Part shown: piece after piece, positions 6,045-8,131 of the stretch
How the letters are laid out: each line of letters begins with the position of its first letter
Position numbering within the stretch: position 1 is the stretch's first letter
DNA from: Eubacteriales Family XIII. Incertae Sedis bacterium
GTDB lineage: Bacteria; Bacillota_A; Clostridia; Peptostreptococcales; Anaerovoracaceae
Length of the DNA: 8,131 nt
Direction of reading: 5' to 3'
NCBI GenBank assembly: GCA_031278145.1
Contig: JAITLA010000050.1
Coordinates: 1 to 8,131, forward strand
Notes under the pieces: model-generated
Databases searched by the model: none
The model's input: only the letters and a program-made list of their open reading frames with translations
What the model was told of the DNA's origin: nothing
Made by a program: the position numbers and the translations under genes

Positions 6045-7874
6045 ATGTGTGGAATTGTCGGCTACATAGGCGGAGGCGGCGCGCGGCGCATCATCATAGA
6101 CGGTCTGAAGCGCCTCGAATACAGGGGCTATGATTCCGCGGGCATCGCGCTCGCCGCGGACGGACGCCTCGCGGTGGAAAAGGCCGTCGGCCGCATCGCG
6201 AACCTCGAAGCGCTCCTTGTGGCCTCGCCCGTGGACAGCCACGCCGGCATCGGTCATACGCGATGGGCCACGCACGGCGCGCCCTCGCGCGCGAACGCCC
6301 ACCCCCACACGAACGGCGACGGCACGATTGCCATCGTACACAACGGCATCATCGAGAACTACGCCGAGCTCAAGGAACGGCTCACCGCAGAGCACGGCGT
6401 CCGCTTTCGGTCGGAAACGGATTCCGAGGCGGTGGCCCATCTGATCGGGCTCTTCTACGAGGGCGATCTGCTCGCGGCGGTCAACCGGGCCACGCGGGAG
6501 CTGCGCGGCGCCTATTCCGTCTGCGCGATGGCCGCCGCCGAGCCGGACCGGATCGTCGCGGTCCGAAAGGACGCGCCGCTGATCGCGGGGCTGGGGGAGA
6601 ACTGCAATTTCCTCGCCTCCGACATCCCCGCCCTGCTGAAATACGCGCGGATGATCTATCTGATCGAGAACAACGAAACCGTGCTGGTCACGCGGAACGA
6701 GATCACCATATTCAACGAGCGGATGGAAAAGGTGAAGCGGGACGTGTTCCACGTCACCTGGGACGCAGACGCCGCGGAAAAGGGCGGCTACGACCATTTC
6801 ATGCGCAAGGAGATCTTTGAGCAGCCCGCGGGCGTCGCGGAAACGCTGAACCGCAGGCTGGACGAAAACGGCGCGATAAGGCTCGACGGCATCTCCCTGA
6901 CAAAGGAGGATCTGTCGCGCGTCGAGCGCGTCTATATCGTCGCGTGCGGGACGGCCTCCCACGCGGGCCTCGTCGGCAAGTTCGCGATAGAGCGCTTCGC
7001 GCGCATCCCCACGGAGGTGGACATCGCCTCCGAATTTCGCTACAGGGAACCCTATATCAACGCCGGGACGCTCTTCATATGCATCAGCCAGTCCGGTGAA
7101 ACGCTCGACACGCTGGCGGCCCTGCGCGAGGCCAAATCACGCGGGGCGCGCGTGCTTTCGGTCGTGAACGTCGTCGGAAGCTCCGTCGCGCGCGAATCGG
7201 ACGACGTGTTCTATACCCGGGCGGGCCCCGAGATTGCGGTGGCTTCCACGAAGGCCTTTACGACGCAGCTCGTCTGCATGTACCTGATCGCGCTCTATAT
7301 GGGGCGGACGCTCGGGACGCTGCCGGACGCGGAATACGAACGCGTGCTCGCGGAGCTTGCCCGGCTGCCGGATAAGCTCACCGCCCTGCTCGAGGACGAA
7401 CCCAAGATCCGCGATATCGCAAAGCGGATATACAAAAATGAACGCGTATTCTTCATCGGGCGCGGGAACGATGTGAGCGTGGCCCTGGAGGGCTCTCTGA
7501 AGCTCAAGGAGATCTCCTACATCCACTCCTTCGCGATTGCGGCGGGCGAGCTCAAGCACGGCACCATCGCGCTGATCGAGCAGGGCAGTCTGGTCATCGC
7601 GCTGGCCTCGCAGGACAGGCTCTTCGAAAAGCTGCTGTCCAACATCGAGGAGGTGAAGGCGCGCGGCGCCCACGTGATAGGGCTCGCGAAGGCCGGCAAC
7701 CGCGAGATCGAGAAGCAGGCGGACGAGGTGATCTACATCCCCGCCTGCGCGGACGAGGTGACGCCGATCCTGGCCGTCGTGCCGCTGCAGCTTCTGGCCT
7801 ATCACGTCGCCAAGCTGCGGGGCTGCGATATAGACAAGCCCAAGAATCTGGCAAAGGCCGTGACGGTGGAGTGA
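6045..7874 (+). CDS. glmS: Glutamine-fructose-6-phosphate aminotransferase (isomerizing) GlmS
   Basis: GlmS makes glucosamine-6-phosphate from fructose-6-phosphate and glutamine, the first committed step of amino sugar synthesis and the reaction just before GlmM. The 609-residue product, the same length as in E. coli, begins MCGIVGYIGG, so C2 becomes the N-terminal nucleophile after methionine removal. The glutaminase domain (about 2-235) has HTRWATHG (71-78), HNGIIENY (99-106) and SETDSE (123-128). Two SIS sugar-isomerase domains follow (about 290-425 and 460-595), with SQSGET (348-353), K486 and E489 in EGSLKLKE, and H505 in GELKHG. It ends with the canonical DKPKNLAKAVTVE, including K604. 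AAGGAG at 6033-6038 precedes the ATG by six bases. The 66-base gap after glmM shows no terminator, so it is probably in the same operon. The gap is too short for a glmS ribozyme. Confidence 0.98.
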   Translation: MCGIVGYIGGGGARRIIIDGLKRLEYRGYDSAGIALAADGRLAVEKAVGRIANLEALLVASPVDSHAGIGHTRWATHGAPSRANAHPHTNGDGTIAIVHNGIIENYAELKERLTAEHGVRFRSETDSEAVAHLIGLFYEGDLLAAVNRATRELRGAYSVCAMAAAEPDRIVAVRKDAPLIAGLGENCNFLASDIPALLKYARMIYLIENNETVLVTRNEITIFNERMEKVKRDVFHVTWDADAAEKGGYDHFMRKEIFEQPAGVAETLNRRLDENGAIRLDGISLTKEDLSRVERVYIVACGTASHAGLVGKFAIERFARIPTEVDIASEFRYREPYINAGTLFICISQSGETLDTLAALREAKSRGARVLSVVNVVGSSVARESDDVFYTRAGPEIAVASTKAFTTQLVCMYLIALYMGRTLGTLPDAEYERVLAELARLPDKLTALLEDEPKIRDIAKRIYKNERVFFIGRGNDVSVALEGSLKLKEISYIHSFAIAAGELKHGTIALIEQGSLVIALASQDRLFEKLLSNIEEVKARGAHVIGLAKAGNREIEKQADEVIYIPACADEVTPILAVVPLQLLAYHVAKLRGCDIDKPKNLAKAVTVE

Positions 7875-7877
7875 CTA

Positions 7878-7900
7878 CGGAAACGCGCATGCGGTTTCCG
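7878..7900. repeat. Hairpin just downstream of glmS
   Basis: CGGAAAC (7878-7884) and GTTTCCG (7894-7900) form a seven-pair stem around a nine-base GC-rich loop, starting four bases after the glmS stop codon. No T-run follows, so it is not a classical intrinsic terminator, but its position fits a 3'-end stabilising or attenuating stem. Confidence 0.4.
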
Positions 7901-7916
7901 CCCATTCCGAATCAGA

Positions 7917-7929
7917 ACCCGGCCCGGGT
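7917..7929. repeat. Small hairpin in the glmS-ahcY gap
   Basis: ACCCG (7917-7921) and CGGGT (7925-7929) pair around a three-base GCC loop. It has no T-run. It is the second of two stems in the 138-base gap between glmS and ahcY. I see no convincing promoter or SAH riboswitch in this gap. Confidence 0.3.
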
Positions 7930-8012
7930 GAAACTATCGCGGCGTTTGCGTGGTTTTGATTGAAATGGTGAGAGAGAACCGTTTGAAGCGGATATCGAAA
8001 AGGGAGCACAGT

Positions 8013-8131
8013 ATGAAAGACAACGAAATACGGGATATCAATCTGGCGCCTTCGGGTCGGCAGAAGATAGAATGGGTCAAGGACAACATGCCGCTGCTGC
8101 GCGGCCTCGAGGCGGAATACGGCGCGTCGAA
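8013..8131 (+). CDS. ahcY: Adenosylhomocysteinase (SAH hydrolase), N-terminal fragment cut by the window edge
   Basis: The enzyme cleaves S-adenosylhomocysteine, the product of SAM-dependent methylations, to adenosine and homocysteine. Only the first 39 codons are present. They read MKDNEIRDINLAPSGRQKIE, then WVKDNMPLLRGLEAEYGAS. The pattern I/V-R-D-x-x-LAP-x-G-x-x-x-I-x-W followed by a MPxL segment is the typical beginning of bacterial adenosylhomocysteinases. GGGAG at 8002-8006 lies six bases before the ATG. The NAD-binding and catalytic parts lie beyond the window, so the call rests on the N-terminus alone; the match is distinctive but short. The 138-base separation from glmS and the unrelated pathway suggest a separate transcription unit, although I cannot point to its promoter. 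Confidence 0.82.
   Translation, partial: MKDNEIRDINLAPSGRQKIEWVKDNMPLLRGLEAEYGAS

Noticed and set aside
4635..6962. A 775-codon open frame on the minus strand, opposite glmM and most of glmS
   Set aside because: It lies entirely antisense to two genes with complete catalytic motifs. Its translation is rich in Arg, Ala, His and Gln without any recognisable domain, as expected from GC-rich codon bias on the other strand.

Overview
The window looks like a chromosomal piece of a fairly GC-rich Clostridia-type Firmicute. The evidence is the gene order cdaA-cdaR-glmM-glmS, strong GGAGG ribosome binding sites, use of GTG and TTG starts, and protein sequences that read as Firmicutes versions of each family. 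No species can be named from the sequence alone.

The left third (1 to about 2200) is accessory in character, visibly poorer in GC than the rest, and all its genes are on the minus strand. From the window edge inward it holds the N-terminal part of a Schlafen-type AlbA_2/GHKL (RecG-like) protein with its own promoter, then about 390 bases of gene-free DNA, then an overlapping HEPN/minimal-nucleotidyltransferase pair with its own promoter. The gene-free stretch contains a 114-base inverted-repeat element (GGGGACGGTTC arms) resembling a REP-type element mobilised by RAYT transposases.

The right two thirds (2300 to 8131) are plus-strand core genes. A good promoter at 2306-2334 leads into cdaA (membrane diadenylate cyclase), cdaR (its extracytoplasmic YbbR-domain partner), glmM (phosphoglucosamine mutase) and glmS (glucosamine-6-phosphate synthase). 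This joins cyclic di-AMP synthesis to the two dedicated steps that make glucosamine-1-phosphate for cell wall precursors; CdaR and GlmM are known direct regulators of CdaA. After a 138-base gap with two small hairpins, the first 39 codons of adenosylhomocysteinase (ahcY) run off the right edge.

The divergent region at 2106-2398 is where the accessory module meets the essential operon; its two promoters face away from each other with 86 bases between their -35 boxes. The points most worth a second look are the HEPN/nucleotidyltransferase pair (intact GSX10DXD in the transferase but no RX4-6H ribonuclease motif in the HEPN protein), the inverted-repeat element, the weak GTG start and 5' hairpin of cdaA, and the absence of room for a glmS ribozyme. 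I did not find a clearly new system; the left module is a recognisable but little-understood type.
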